From contig CAMXCT020000270.1 in assembly GCA_947184155.2 (NCBI GenBank), positions 117,056 to 181,055 on the forward strand: 64,000 nt of DNA, in the 5' to 3' direction. The position numbers and the translations under genes are program-made. Shown in pieces: positions 20,389 through 32,640 of the stretch. The DNA is from Cladocopium goreaui. Taxonomy: Eukaryota > Sar > Dinophyceae > Suessiales > Symbiodiniaceae. Each line of letters begins with the position of its first letter. Position 1 is the stretch's first letter. The notes beneath the pieces are model-generated. The model was not told the origin of the DNA. It did no database searches and saw only the letters and a program-made list of their open reading frames with translations.

Positions 20389-20513
20389 GCCTCAGCTTGG
20401 TGGATGGACAGCTAGCGCTAATCAGTGACGAGGCCTGGGGTACTGGTATCTCCATGGCCACCCCATTGCATCTCAAACCGAAAATACGCCGTTGGACTGG
20501 AAGGGCTACTTTG
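20389..20513 (+). CDS. Candidate exon, unrecognised gene
   Basis: After CAGCAG the frame reads LSLVDGQLALISDEAWGTGI then SMATPLHLKPKIRRWTGR. The DGQL.L/V pattern also occurs in the 19435-19560 segment (ADGQLFVV), hinting at repeated beta-type units; this is inference. Confidence 0.4.
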
Positions 20514-21209
20514 ACGTCAGGGTAGTGAATGCGCAGAGCGCTTACTTCCAGGGAGCCCCATACATAACTCATACATAACTCATGCATAGCTCAGAAAATC
20601 GCACAATGCACTTTCTTCTTGTAACATTTTGTAACCAGGTTGTTTGCTCAAAGGCAGAAGGGGATGCAGTGAAGACCCACCTCGATCAGCACTGAGGTCA
20701 TGGACAAGCTCCACCTCGCCCAGTACATCCATTGGCGCTTTGGGTGGGCCCAGCTCAGGACCTGACAGTGCTGGAAAGATGAAAGGTGAGAGGCATCAGA
20801 TTTTGGCATCTGGTGGTAGTTGAGCAATGCTCAAAACATCTCAAAACCCCTTGGTTGATGATCATAGCAGTCGGTCAGGAGTTTGCTCCCAATATATTGG
20901 GATATATTGGAGACTTCCATGGATTTCCATAATCCACTATGGGAATCCCGATGAAACCAAGCCGCCAGTGAATTCAACTTCGATGCACAGCTGATTTGAG
21001 GCATCCTTGATGCTGGGCCACAGAGCTGGCCGGCTCCCAATGCCTCGTTTGAGACCCCAAGGGAGGAATGAAGGAATGGATGGCCACTTACTTGCTGCGG
21101 TTGTTGATGATGATCGCGTGTTTTCATGATGACATGAATATGACATGACACGATATGACATGACATGACATTGTCAATATGACATGATTATTATGACTCA
21201 TTATATTTC

Positions 21210-21258
21210 AAGATGAAGATGACGATGATGATGATGATGATGATGGTGATGGTGATGG

Positions 21259-21303
<45 letters not shown>

Positions 21304-21325
21304 CGATGACGATGACGATGACGAT

Positions 21326-21372
<47 letters not shown>

Positions 21373-21405
21373 CGACGACGACGATGATGATGATGGTTCT
21401 GATTC
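21210..21405. repeat. GAT/GAC/GAG trinucleotide array
   Basis: Pure GAN triplets changing from GAT to GAC to GAGGAC and back. Met, Asp, His or Arg runs in the various frames are artefacts. Confidence 0.97.
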
Positions 21406-21492
21406 ACTATTGATGACAATGATGATAATTATATATATATATATAATATATGCTTTTTTTATAATTATAGAATATTGATGTTACTGTTCGTG

Positions 21493-21620
21493 GCCATGGT
21501 GGCGATGGTGACCCCGGCTTTGCTGGAAACGTTGCTGGTCCCCAGGCTGCCCTCCATCGAACGCCTCTCTGCCGCTGGTGCCTTGGGCGGTGCAGTGATT
21601 CTCGCAAGCTCTGACAGGAT
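21493..21620 (+). CDS. Candidate exon, unrecognised gene
   Basis: Reads MVAMVTPALLETLLVPRLPS then IERLSAAGALGGAVILASSD. Helical composition; borders unresolved. Confidence 0.35.
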
Positions 21621-22125
21621 GCCAGGGACCCAGTGGAACTTCAGTGGAACTGGCAGAATGATTTGGATGACCTTTGGACCAACTTACACCTGGCTAAGCG
21701 GCTAAAGCAATTGGAGATTCCAACTTCGGGGGTAGCAAATCCCGGAAGTTGCTTGACCTTTTGGTGGCATTTGGTTGTAATTACTGGTGCCATTTTTCCA
21801 GACTTTTGTCTTTGCAGGTTGCGACTGTGCAGACGTCCAGCTTCCCCTGCAGGCTTGAACCGGCAATAGGGGCAATCTGCAGTAGTAGGTGGCTGAGCCT
21901 AAAACCTGGGACCACCAGGCCACTTTTCCAACAGCCCGGATTGCCCTACCTCTCCACTTTTCCTTTTGCTGTGGTCAGCTGCCAGTCGTCACAGTGTGGG
22001 AGGGCTGCAACACATTGTAACTCCCAGAGGCGGCAATTACCTTGACGCATCAAATGTGTTCAAATGTCGCACAATTTTGGCTCACAATACCCACACAGGA
22101 ATAGCCTCCAGAGCATCCCTGAATC

Positions 22126-22215
22126 GGCTTAACCGCAGCCCTAGCGGAGCGCTTGATGCGCACAGGGCAGCTGGAGGTGTTGCTGGAGCTTCCAACGACA
22201 GGGGAGGTGCTATGA
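22126..22215 (+). CDS. Candidate exon, unrecognised gene
   Basis: 29 open codons to TGA: GLTAALAERLMRTGQLEVLL then ELPTTGEVL. Resembles one unit of a helical-repeat protein, but the gene is not recognised. Confidence 0.4.
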   Translation, partial: GLTAALAERLMRTGQLEVLLELPTTGEVL

Positions 22216-22462
22216 GGGCAGTTGGAAATCAGGGCCGATTGGAACGCTGTCATTGTTGCCGTTTGAGTTCCTGCATCGCTGGTGAGCAAATGTGAGCAAT
22301 GCGATCCAAAGTGACGGCTGCCTAGTTGCAAATCATTGTTGTATAACAGTTCATAACTATTTTTTAAAACTAGGGTAAGTCTTAAATTTATGAACTCTCA
22401 GCCATTGGGGAGCCCTGACACAGTTGTAACATGAAGTTCATGAAGTAACAACGAGCAATCCT

Positions 22463-22612
22463 TTGCCTGGCAGCTGGCTGCGCCGACAGGTCACAGCCCT
22501 GCACCTTGATGCCACGGTGTTGTGGGCGGTGCTCCGAACTCGGGAAGTCATGGCCATCAGCCTGGAATCAGGCCAGCCATGGCCAGCCCCTTTGCATCCT
22601 TTTTCTGCCTAG
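22463..22612 (+). CDS. Candidate exon, unrecognised gene
   Basis: Open to TAG, reading SWLRRQVTALHLDATVLWAV then LRTREVMAISLESG. Helical and protein-like. May continue the gene of 21493 and 22126. Confidence 0.4.
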   Translation: MPGSWLRRQVTALHLDATVLWAVLRTREVMAISLESGQPWPAPLHPFSA

Positions 22613-24640
22613 GTGGTCCATGATGGTTTTTGTAACGTTAGGGAACTAAATACAGGAAAACCTGTTGGAGGGTTCGCATAATTTGGAAGGAGGAGACTTG
22701 ATGTTATATGGTGTGAATTGATTGGTGATTGGTGACATGTTGTAATATATTGTAATCATTTTCCATATGCCCACTCTAATCATGATGCAAGTTGGATATG
22801 TCATGTGAAGTCTTGCAGGATCTTGCGGGTGCTTCTCAAGTTGACCGCAGAGCCGAGCCAGGTGAGACTTTAGCTCAATTCGACGCGAACCTCCCATCAG
22901 GCCCAGCTGCGGGGCCCAATGATTGGACAGCCCCTCGGGGGGCTCGTGCCATGGCTATGAGTTGTGAATGATTCGCTTGTGAACATTATATATATATAAT
23001 TGTGTAAGTACCATTAAATTTAAGATCAGTACAAGTATCATTAAGTGCTGAAACGGCATCCCATTTTCCTTTTTGAGCCACGCGGTAAGGGGGTCATCAT
23101 GAATATCATAATGCGTCCATTTTGGCGAGACATCACCAGGTGCCACAATGGTGGGCCTCACTGGCAACAGCTCGCACCTGGCACGTTGTCCCAGTTGGTG
23201 GGACCACATGCGGTGCTTGTTTTGATTCAGACGCTTCATTGTCGCAGCAAAGTGCTTCAAATGCCTCGGGACTTGCAACGGGTTTTTTGAGCGTTGGGTG
23301 GAACACCCCTTTCAACACCCTTTGAAGCAGTGAAGCAGAGGTTGGAGTGATAGTGCGAGAGGGATACGAACCTCAATTGGCTGAGCACTTAGAAGACTTA
23401 AGACTTAGATGCTTGCAGAGTGCAAGATGGGGTTGGGCAAGTTGCTCTTGATCACGCAAAATTGAAGTACAGTGAAGTCAAGCCATGAACCTCGGAGCGT
23501 ATGGTACTGTCCATGATGGTACAGGGTTTTCATTGGATGCTCTCGGTCTCGGATCATGTCGGATCAGTTCTTGATACTTCTAGCTTCGAAAAAGTGACTT
23601 ATCCGGTCTTGCGACCATGCTTCGATATGAATTGCGGTGATCACACCCTATCCTGAGTTGCCGAGTGCAACCGTGGAGTTGTGATCCAATGGCAAGGTAT
23701 GGCAGGGAGACACTTCATGGATTTGTAGGAAGTCCCAATTCCTCTTTGACACAGATCCAACACGTCAACAGCAGGAACCCATTTGCAGCGCACCAACATT
23801 AAGCACATCAAGCAATCATTATTTACAAACAAGACATGAAGCCGCCATCAAGCCATCCCCGCCTTGGGCAGTTGATGTTCTCCTCCATGGCCAAGTCATG
23901 GAGAGGATCAGCATCCAAAGATGTCCGAGCAAAAAGGCTTCAGCAGATGATATTCATGTTCCGGGATGGTAGACCAAACGAACCCCCGGACTGCCCAGGA
24001 ATGCCATATCACATCGGGAATGAAGACAGCTTGCGGAGTTGCCGATTGTTCATACAATGAAGCCGCTTGTGGAGGATTAAAAAATATGAGAAAAAATCAG
24101 CAGCGACCGGCCATGCATGACACTTGATGGGTACCTCTACTGTAGAATCATAGAACATATAGAACCGGTTATTCGAAGAGATGTTCATCTCCAACTTGCT
24201 ACACTGGTCTTGTCCCTCGGAAATGGCTTGCAAAGCTTCCTATGCAAGTAACAGATTATTGGGCGGATGGTTTGGGACAACCCCTAGCCATGTGCTGCAC
24301 ATTTACAGTACAGCAAAGGTACAGAACAATTCGGAGTGAAGCTCGCGCAAACGTGACAAGGCACATGAACAAGGCAACCGCAGGTTCCTACTGAAGGTTG
24401 CTGTGATCTGCTGTGTGCAGAGTTTTGGTGATGGCATGGCGAGCTTTACTACTCAAAAGCTGCCTGGCTAGGATCTCAGGAATCTCAGGTTCATGACCTG
24501 CAAGACGCCCTTGCAGCTTTCATATAACTGGTGCTTCTGAAGTCCAATACGCCATAATACGCCTAGGTCGTATGGCAATCCCCAAGGTCACTGGAGTTGA
24601 GATGTTTTTTCCCCACCTGCCAGGTGAGGGTTGTTAGATT
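22613..24640. other. Spacer or intron DNA with no firm gene
   Basis: Weak protein-like stretches occur at about 23130-23290 and 23836-24058, but codon pattern, splice borders and homology do not single out any frame. A few short direct repeats only. Confidence 0.4.
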
Positions 24641-24649
24641 TTATGTCAG

Positions 24650-24790
24650 TTGCCTCCTCCTCCTTCTCCTCCTCCTCCTCCTTCTCCTCCTCCTCCGCCT
24701 CCTCCTGCCTCGTCCTCTCTCCTCCTCCTCCCGTCCTCCTCGTCGTCCTCGTCGTCCTCGTCGTCCTCGTCGTCCTCGTCGTCCTTGCTC
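24650..24790. repeat. CTC/CGTCCT pyrimidine-rich microsatellite
   Basis: (CTCCTC)n passing into (CGTCCT)n. Frames give Ser, Leu, Pro or Arg runs only. Confidence 0.95.
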
Positions 24791-24810
24791 AACTGCGACC
24801 CGCGATCCAC

Positions 24811-25035
24811 AGTGTTCTCTGCCGGACCTCAACCACGACCATCCACGCCCAGTGTTCCCTGCCGGACCTCAACCACGACCATCCACGCCCAATGTTCCCT
24901 GCCGGACCTCAACCACGACCATCCTCGCCCAGTGTTCCCTGCCGGACCTCAACCACGACCATCCACGCCCAGTGTTCCCTGCCGGACCTCAACCGCGAGT
25001 ATCCACGCCAAGTGTTCCCTGCCGGACCTCATGTA
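24811..25035. repeat. 40 bp minisatellite, about six units
   Basis: AGTGTTCCCTGCCGGACCTC occurs at 24851, 24891 (one change), 24931, 24971 and 25011, an exact 40 bp period, with a diverged first unit at about 24811. As 40 is not a multiple of 3 the frame rotates each unit, so it is not coding. Confidence 0.97.
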
Positions 25036-25069
25036 GGAAGATATGGGACAAAGAATGTGCAGAAGAAAG

Positions 25070-25575
25070 TTAGAAAGAATGTCAGAAAGAATGTCAGAAG
25101 ATATGCCAGAAGATATGCCAGAAGATATGCCAGATAGAATGCCAGATAATATGCCAGAAGATATGCCAGATAGAATGCCAGATAGAATGCCAGAAGATTT
25201 GCCAGATAGAATGCCAGAAAATATGCCAGAAGATATGCCAGATAGATATGTCAGAAGATATGCCAGAAGATATGCCAGAAGATATGCCAGAAGATATGTC
25301 AGAATATATGCCAGAAGATATGTCAGATAGAATGCCAGAAGATATGTCAGAATATATGGCAGAAGATATGCCAGATAGAATGCCAGATTGAATGCCAGAA
25401 GATATGTCAGATAGAGTGCCAGAAGATATGCCAGATAGAATGCCAGAAGATTTGCCAGATAGAATCCAGAAGATATGCCAGATCATATGCCAGAAGATAT
25501 GCCAGATAGAATGCCAAATAGAATGTCAGAAGATATGTCAGATAGAATGCCAGAAGATTTGCCAGTAAGAAAATG
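25070..25575. repeat. 12 bp minisatellite (GATATGCCAGAA)n
   Basis: About 40 copies of a 12-mer of the type GATATGCCAGAA or GATAGAATGCCA. Directly follows the 40 bp minisatellite. Met/Pro/Glu/Asp peptide repeats are artefacts. Confidence 0.95.
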
Positions 25576-26084
25576 TATAAATGTCATGGTGGGGATCATA
25601 CGAAGTAAAGTAATTTTTTATTTTTTTTATCACAGCAGTGAAAGGAAGCTATCCGAGGCAAGGGCCGCTGCGCTGTGGCCAGCAAAGACCTTCCAGCTGG
25701 GGAGGTTTGACACGGCATGGGACACATATGACATCATTATACATCATTTATAATTTAGATTAATTAGTTTAGTTAATGTAAACATGTTGAGCATGTGCAA
25801 ACCTGGTTCCGGCGCCAATAGCGGCCCCGTGGTTTTTGATGTGTTTGGTTTCATGCATCATTCATAGATATGCTTCAGACATCTTCAGACTGTGGCGGTG
25901 TCATGATTTTCTTGCTTTGTCTTTAAACTGGAATGGTCCTTTTGTCCCACGTTACGATTGGAAATTGTTCATTGATCATTGAATTCTAGGGTCCAAATAT
26001 TCTGCACACATGGATTTCGAAAATGGATGAACACGGGTTTTGCAAACTAACTTTAGAGCCTTTTTTTCTCTCCTCATCGCGTAA

Positions 26085-26245
26085 GTAAGATCTCATCAGC
26101 GCAGCATCAACGTGCAAGTAAGATCTCATCAGGGTAACGTCAGTGTGCAAGTGCAATCTCATCAGCGTAGCATCAACGTGCAAGTAAAATTTCATCAGGG
26201 TAGCATCAACATGCAAGTAAGATCTCATCAGCATAGCATCAATCT
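26085..26245. repeat. 33 bp minisatellite, about five units
   Basis: Unit GTGCAAGTAAGATCTCATCA followed by GCGTAGCATCAAC; five copies with point changes. A short (TAA)n run follows at 26286-26345. Confidence 0.9.
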
Positions 26246-26346
26246 ATGCCCCACCCCAACCCCCCACCATCCCACCCAGTTCCTCATAATAATAATAATA
26301 GTAATAGTAATAATAATAATAGTAATAACACTAATAATAATCTAAC

Positions 26347-29300
26347 ATGGTCTTTCGTGCACAACTTCTCACTGACGCGCACAACTTCCACCCAAACAGC
26401 GTAGCGCAAACCTTGACCGCCTCTTCGAGCGAGGTGGTGCTGTTGGAAGAGCCTTGGGCCCTTGTTCTGTTTCCCGAGCAGCAAGGGTCGCGCCGGGATC
26501 CTCTGCAAACACAATGGCACAGTATGAAACACTATGAAACATGATGACATAGTATGCACCATGAAACATGAAAACACAGAAAACACATGAAAACCAAAAA
26601 AAATCATTTGAGAACCGACCTCTGCAAACAGTGGAATCTTCCGAGCCCAACAAGAGCCCGTACCCTTGGGAATTGCAAGCTGTACGCATTTTCAAGCATT
26701 GAGGTTGTGACTACTCGCTAAAATGTGCAGAGAAGTTACTGCCCCTTGGTCAAGAAAGATGGACAGAATGGCTGCAGTGAGTCAGGTGTTTGCAATTGTC
26801 GTATTCTTATTTGTCATTATTGATCTGGTTTCCTTCTTTGGCAGGCAACTCTTCTCATCCGTTCTTGGCAGGATTCATTTGGATCTCGTTGAGTCTAGAG
26901 ATATTCTATTGAATAGGCCTCATAATAATTTATTTATATTTATTCCATTTATTCAACATTTAATTATTCAACATTTGTTCAACATTCAAGTTTTGTTGAA
27001 CCAACGATATGGCTTCAACCCCTCGCAGCATTCGTTCACCAAGGCGTTGCCCCTCCACTGGTCTGTGCTTTGCCGGAAAGGCATGGGTGGCAGTTGGGGA
27101 CCCACAGGTCATGCAAATTGCTGACCACAGCAGAGATACTTCATGTATTTGTGTTTTTTCCATATAATTATTTTCCATATGTTTATTGTATAATATAAAT
27201 ACATACTTAGCCTACTTAGCCTTCTGGAGGATGAAACCTACCCAGCCCTTCAGCCCTTTGCGGGCCAAATGATGCTTCGACAAACCACTTGCCAGGAATA
27301 TCAGAAAGCCGCAGCTGATCTGTACTACAAGGCGCTTTATGCCAATCCTTCTGAATGTTGAGGACAGCTTTGCTGCAATTGACCTGTTGGTTTTTGGACA
27401 AAGGGTCATGATTGAAAAGATACAGGATTTGACGGAGTTGCAAGCTACTCACTGGCATGATCCATACTCATCCATGGGTTGGGCTGTGGCCAGGCTGAAT
27501 TGGATGTTGCAGTGGCTACCTGAGCAGCTCACTGCAACTGGATCGACTTCGGTCGCCGACCCCACCAAGGCTGCCAAGAGAAAAGCTCCAGCTACTTCGC
27601 TCGTGAAGCAAAGCGAAATGAGCAGCACCGTGGCATCAAAACTGAAGCCTCCTTCACACATATGTTTACAGGGGGGAACCCAGCATATATATGTATATAT
27701 ATAATATATAAATATAATATAATATAAATATATATATATAATATATTAAATATTATATTTAATTATTTATATATAATATATTAAATATAATATGTAATGA
27801 AATATTTGATATGTAGCATACAATATATAATATATAAAATGTAATATAAAAAATATTATAAATATATAATATATATAATATATATATAATATATATAATA
27901 TATAATATATATATATAATTTATTATAATATAGTTTAACATAATATAATAGAACAGAATATACATAACATATAATCTACAATATATGATAAATATTAATT
28001 ATGTATATAATATATAATATTAATATACAATATATAGTGACATATTTGATATATAACATACAATATATAATATATATAATGCAATATATAAAATATTATA
28101 TATAATACATAAAAAATAATATAATATGATTCAACAAATATAATATAGTAATAGAACAGAATATACATAAGATATAATATACAATATATAATATAATACA
28201 TATATATATATTTATATTTATATATATATATATATATTTATATATATTTATTTATATATATTTATTTATATTTATATAATATATTTAATATATATATATA
28301 ATACATATAATATATATATATATAGATAGATATGTAATTATATATAGATATTTAATTATATATAGATATTTAATTGTATATTTATATAATTATATAGTAT
28401 ATATATATGATATATTGAAAATATAATATACATTATATATAATATATTAAACATATAGATTATATTATGTGTATAATATAGATTTTTTTAGATATAATAT
28501 AATATGTACATAATAGAATATAATATAATATATAATATAATATTTAATAGAAGATATAATATAATATGTAATATAATACAATATACATATATATATATAT
28601 TTATTTATTTATTTAATATATATATATTTAATATATATATATATTTATATAATATATATGATATATTATGATATATTAAACATATATGATTATATATATT
28701 ACACACATATATTTTATTACATATATATATATACAAATTAAATATACATATATATATATATTATGTATACATAAGTATACGTATATATTGTGTATGTTTG
28801 TGTATTGAATGTTATTGGCCTGTATTATTTTTTTCTCTTCCTGCGTATGCACCCACACAGAAAATATAAACTCAATTATTGGATGTGCTTATAAAAGTGG
28901 ATCTTTCAGGCATGTTCATCTTTGCCGAGGCGGCGCACCCTGGAGCTGGGCCAGTTATTTGCGCCTTGCATTTCGGGTGCGCTTTCCCAGCCCCATCCAA
29001 TGCGGTGGGTATGGTTGGGGCGATATCAAGAAAATTAGTGAACATTGTGCGTCTCCCAATCTCCCACTCCGAAAATCAGATTTGGTTGGCCTGCGTTGGT
29101 AATTTGATGTTTCTGAGCGTCTAATGGATGCGGTCCTGATGCCCCGGTTGGCATCGAGCAACACATACTGTATCCACTATTGGGCTGCACAAAAGCGCTG
29201 CATTGTTCTAGCAGTCTGTGCAGCTTTCTGAGCTAGAATCAAGAATCATTGTCATTGCTGCTTATGTCGCTTGGGCCAGCGTTGAACCAAGGCCCTTCAA

Positions 29301-32300
29301 CGAGGGGTGTTGCTGGCTTGAATTAGGTGACAGTGCAATGCTACACAGTCGCAAAAACTGACATTTACCAGCCCAATAACTTCCGAGGGATGAAGGTGGC
29401 ATTGAATCTGGCAACAGAAAGTTAAACACGAATCCTCAACTTACATAGGGTGACTTGCAGTTGGAGACACATTGCATCGGGCTCCTGCTTCCTGACAGCG
29501 CCACTGTGTTTGTTTTCGTTTGCCATCGCTTGCCAAATGTTTTCATGCTGTATAGTTGCTCTTATGATGCTGAGCTGGTGTGGCTTACTCCAATTGAACA
29601 TCCACCAAGCAAGCAATGCACATGACAGGTGAGAAGTGGAACGCAGCCATGGCCAATAGCTCAACGATGTTGAACCAAGCATCGACGTCCAGTGCGAGAC
29701 ATATCACGTGAGCGCTGAATCTACTCATGTTTCAGGCTCAGCCTGCAGAGCCACTGGGAGGTGAGGGAGCCAGGGGCTGATGATGCTGATGATGATGATG
29801 ATGATGAGAATTACTAATAATATCTAATAATTACTAAATCATTATCAATATTATCACTAGAATTACCATTATGGTCATGTTTGTGATAATTAACTTGTTT
29901 TATATTGATTCTTGTCGGTACTGGAATGTTGAAGCAAAGACACACATGTTCCAATGGCAATGCAGGAATTCTAACAATACCGAGAGCATCGACAGCTCTG
30001 TAGTGTCCAATCCAGTGACATCAGGATGAGTCGTTGCTACCGCATGATCCACATGGGCACCAATGGCCTCCCTGCCACCAACTCATTTTCGCCAGGACTT
30101 ACCTTCTTCCAAGCAGGAGTCATTCCAGGCGAGTGCCGCACGTTGCTTGGGAAGCCCAGCTAAGGGATGCCCGAAGGGTCTAGATCTCAAACTTATGGAT
30201 CTTATGGTAAGCTATGAGCGGATGCATGCTGCTTGATCACAGGTAGTACATGGTAGTACCAGGTGAGGGAGTGGCTAAGTCTTGAGGGGCCACAGGAGTT
30301 GCACCTGCAACAAACGCATCCTGCTACTTAGGTTTGGATGTGCTCGCTGCTGGCATGGGTATTCTGGCAGAGAACGCTGAGGACGCCACTTGGCTTCGAA
30401 GATTTGAGAGCGGATGTATTAGCAGATCATAGTAGACACAACTTAAGCGAAAAATATAGAAAAATATGATGAGAATATGAAAAAGTTGGATACAGAATCG
30501 ACGGGCACAGGCAAAATCCGTCAAAATCGGTCATCCTTTCTCATGCCATGCTATCCCGGACTGGAGCCCATCAAGTGACCATTGGTCCCAGAGAAGTCCT
30601 CTGGGGTTACAGCATGTTGCAGCCAGGTCGGTGATGGTGCCATGACGGAGGCGAAACAAGCCTTCCAGGCTGTAGCCAACCTCAGCCGGACCCCTGGGTC
30701 TTCAGGGTGCGACCTCACAGGGTGAAGTCAGGGCCGATTTGATTGGTTGTACCATCTGGTTATTTAACATAGCCATGCAAAATCACCATTTTCAATAGGT
30801 AAACCATCTATAAATGGGCCATGTTCCATGGCTATGTTAAATAACCAGATGGTAAATGGGTTGTGTGGTTGTAATGTGTTGCACTGATTGAATTGTCCAG
30901 AAACCATTCGGCCCGGGTTGGATAACAGCTGAGAACAGACGACAATATGCATAGTTTAACAATAATACGTTAGAAAACCTCTTACTATAGGCTGATGATG
31001 CCTTGTGCGTGTTCACTTCATGCTTCCCACCTCGCCGCGTTCTAGCTGCCGATTGCTAAAAAATGGTACAGTAAATGCCAATGTCTGCCAAAGACACATG
31101 TGTTTGATTTCTCTTCAGATCTTTTTGCATACTGTGCTTTGCTGACATATACTGTATAATTAACCATGTTGCCGCGATGAAACGTAGTTAGTTTGGTTCC
31201 CATTGCTGCGATGTGCTGTTGGATTGTGCGCTGATCTAGGCAGAAAAAAAACTTGGGAATCATGCCCTGTAGTTTCACTTCTTTGCAGTGTGCCGGCGGA
31301 CAAGCTGCCCTACCCTTTGTTCTGCAAGGTGACATAAGCAAGGCGAGTCCCAAGATGCCGTGGACAGCCCCATGCCTGCTGAGGCGATGTAGCACGCCTC
31401 CTAGCAGCCACAGAAGTCAATTCCATGACAGTGACAGATGAGGCTCTGGGGCGGATTTACCTTTGAGTAATGATGGTACCCTCTGGTAAACTAACATAGC
31501 TATGGAAAATCACTATTTTTAATGGGTAAATCCACCATAAATGGCCATTTTCAATAGCTATGTTAGTTTACCAGAGGGTACCTGAATCCGAACTTGGTGA
31601 CTTGGTGGGAGCCGCTCCGGGGTACATCTTAAGGATCATCTTGGCACATCTTCGGTACGATGCCTGATATTTCAACCTTGCAGGAGGAAAGGGAGATCGC
31701 ACTTGGGCTCTACTTGCAAGGTGCTGCTTGGCTGCGGCAATTTTGATGTGGTCAAGGATGGCCAGTGTATCCACATGCGCAGATGTTTCCATTCAGTTTT
31801 GCTTTCTTCCGATATGTTCTGAGGCTATCTTCAATCATGAAGAGGAGCCATTTTGGGCGACCATGCAAGTAACATTTGAGACACTACCCCCCACAAATCA
31901 TCAAGAAAAAATGCATTAAATTCAAAATCTGCCTTGCACACATCAGACAATGTCCTGACTTCGCAGAACAATTTTAACATGCCAATGCAGTTCTCAGCAC
32001 GAGGGCAATTCAATTGGGGAAAATCTGCGGGGCATTGAGATGGAAACTCCACATTTGACAAGCCTAGAGGCAAGCTGCGTGATTCTGGTGGTCGGCTGGA
32101 GGAGCCCAATTGCCTCCAGAGCTTTGTGGGGCGAAATTTGGTCATCCGAACTTGCAGGGCTGTGCGGAAGGCCTGCAGCCACAACATGTGGTCAGGCTTG
32201 ACTAAACAAGTAGGACTCAATCCAACGGCTTATCAACGGCTTCATTGTTTGTCATGAGCCTGTCTCCGTAGATGTGTACGTAATGCAATGTAATGTGATG

Positions 32301-32640
32301 CAATGCAATGTCATGTAATTGTATGTAGGTATATGGATATAGTCTTAGCGACGGCGTAAGATCTTGTTCGGGGGGCAAACTCGTGCAGGCTATGCGAACA
32401 CGCAACCCACGGAATGTCTAGCCATGTCTCCGCGCATGCGCTGCTTGATGATCTTGCTGCGCTAAGTCGGACTGGAATCACTAACGAGGGACCATATCAT
32501 AGAGAGGCCAAAGGAAAAGCATCGTTCTAACCAGGGCGATGAGCTTTGCCTCACCTATGTGGACCCAGGGCAGCTAAGCCGTGTGCGTTTGGAGACCTGT
32601 CAGAAGCATGCCTGGGCTTTGTGGTGTCGTATGAGGGCCG
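26347..32640 (+). CDS. SET-domain (SMYD-like) methyltransferase, multi-exon
   Basis: Exons that join in frame: part of about 31790-31844 (AIFNHEE), 32102-32170 (EPNC, GRNLVIRTCRAVRK) and 32535 to about 32640 (GDELCLTYVDPGQLSRVR). Joined, they give the SET core: NH...PN, an R-T-R-x-V-x-K-G strand and DELCLTYVD, then a short helix, as in SMYD and related lysine methyltransferases. Introns 31845-32101 (GA-AG) and 32171-32534 (GC-AG) fit. The likely N-terminal SET strand is at 26347 to about 26510 (SEVVLLEEPWALVLFPEQQG). Candidate exons between are 27221-27355 (TPR-like YQKAADLYYKALYANPSE), 30331-30420, 30631-30721, 31287-31326 and 31717-31748. Unusual: NHEEEPN in place of the common NHSCxPN. Start, middle exons and stop are unresolved. 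Substrate unknown. Confidence 0.6.
27357..27673 (+). CDS. Open segment, unrecognised, inside the SET gene span
   Basis: About 105 open codons reading VEDSFAAIDLLVFGQRVMIE, then HWHDPYSSMGWAVARLNWML, then a Lys/Ala/Ser-rich tail. It overlaps the end of the TPR-like candidate in another frame, so both cannot be simple exons of one message without a small intron. It may be an exon of the SET gene or a gene fragment. Confidence 0.35.
27675..28790. repeat. AT-rich low-complexity tract, 1.1 kb
   Basis: Almost only A and T, made of ATATAATATA-type words with internal duplications of about 250 bp (a segment with AACAGAATATACATAA near 27950 recurs near 28155). Tyr/Ile peptides on the minus strand are artefacts. 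Lies in the putative SET gene intron. Confidence 0.95.
30026..30160 (+). CDS. Candidate exon, possibly of the SET gene
   Basis: Reads MSRCYRMIHMGTNGLPATNS then FSPGLTFFQAGVIPGECR. Its position fits the region before the SET core, but I cannot align it. Confidence 0.3.
30750..30854. mobile_element. MITE, 105 bp, family shared with 31475-31582
   Basis: TACCATCTGGTTATTTAACA with TAGCCATG is answered by the exact reverse complement at the right end (CATGGCTATG ... AGATGGTA), giving 28 bp terminal inverted repeats. The middle includes AAAATCACCATTTTCAATAG and a weaker inner symmetry. No coding capacity; target-site duplication unclear. Confidence 0.9.
31475..31582. mobile_element. MITE, 108 bp, same family as 30750-30854
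   Basis: GGTACCCTCTGGTAAACTAA with CATAGCTAT is mirrored perfectly at the right end. The sequence TACCnTCTGGTnAnTnAACATAGC and the middle (AAAATCACTATTTTTAATGG) match the copy 700 bp upstream, so both belong to one family. It lies inside a SET gene intron. Confidence 0.9.

Noticed and set aside
24597-25137. Pro/Leu-rich proteins in three frames
   Set aside because: Pyrimidine microsatellite followed by the 40 bp minisatellite; the peptide rotates through all frames.
25043-25486. Met/Pro/Asp repeat protein and its minus-strand Ile/Ser/Gly partner
   Set aside because: Both come from a 12 bp minisatellite whose unit is a multiple of three.
27759-28201. Tyr/Ile-rich minus-strand peptides
   Set aside because: Artefacts of the AT-only tract.
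31831-32220. 129-residue minus-strand open frame
   Set aside because: It covers the plus-strand SET exons, which give the NH/EPNC and RTCRAVRK motifs when spliced.
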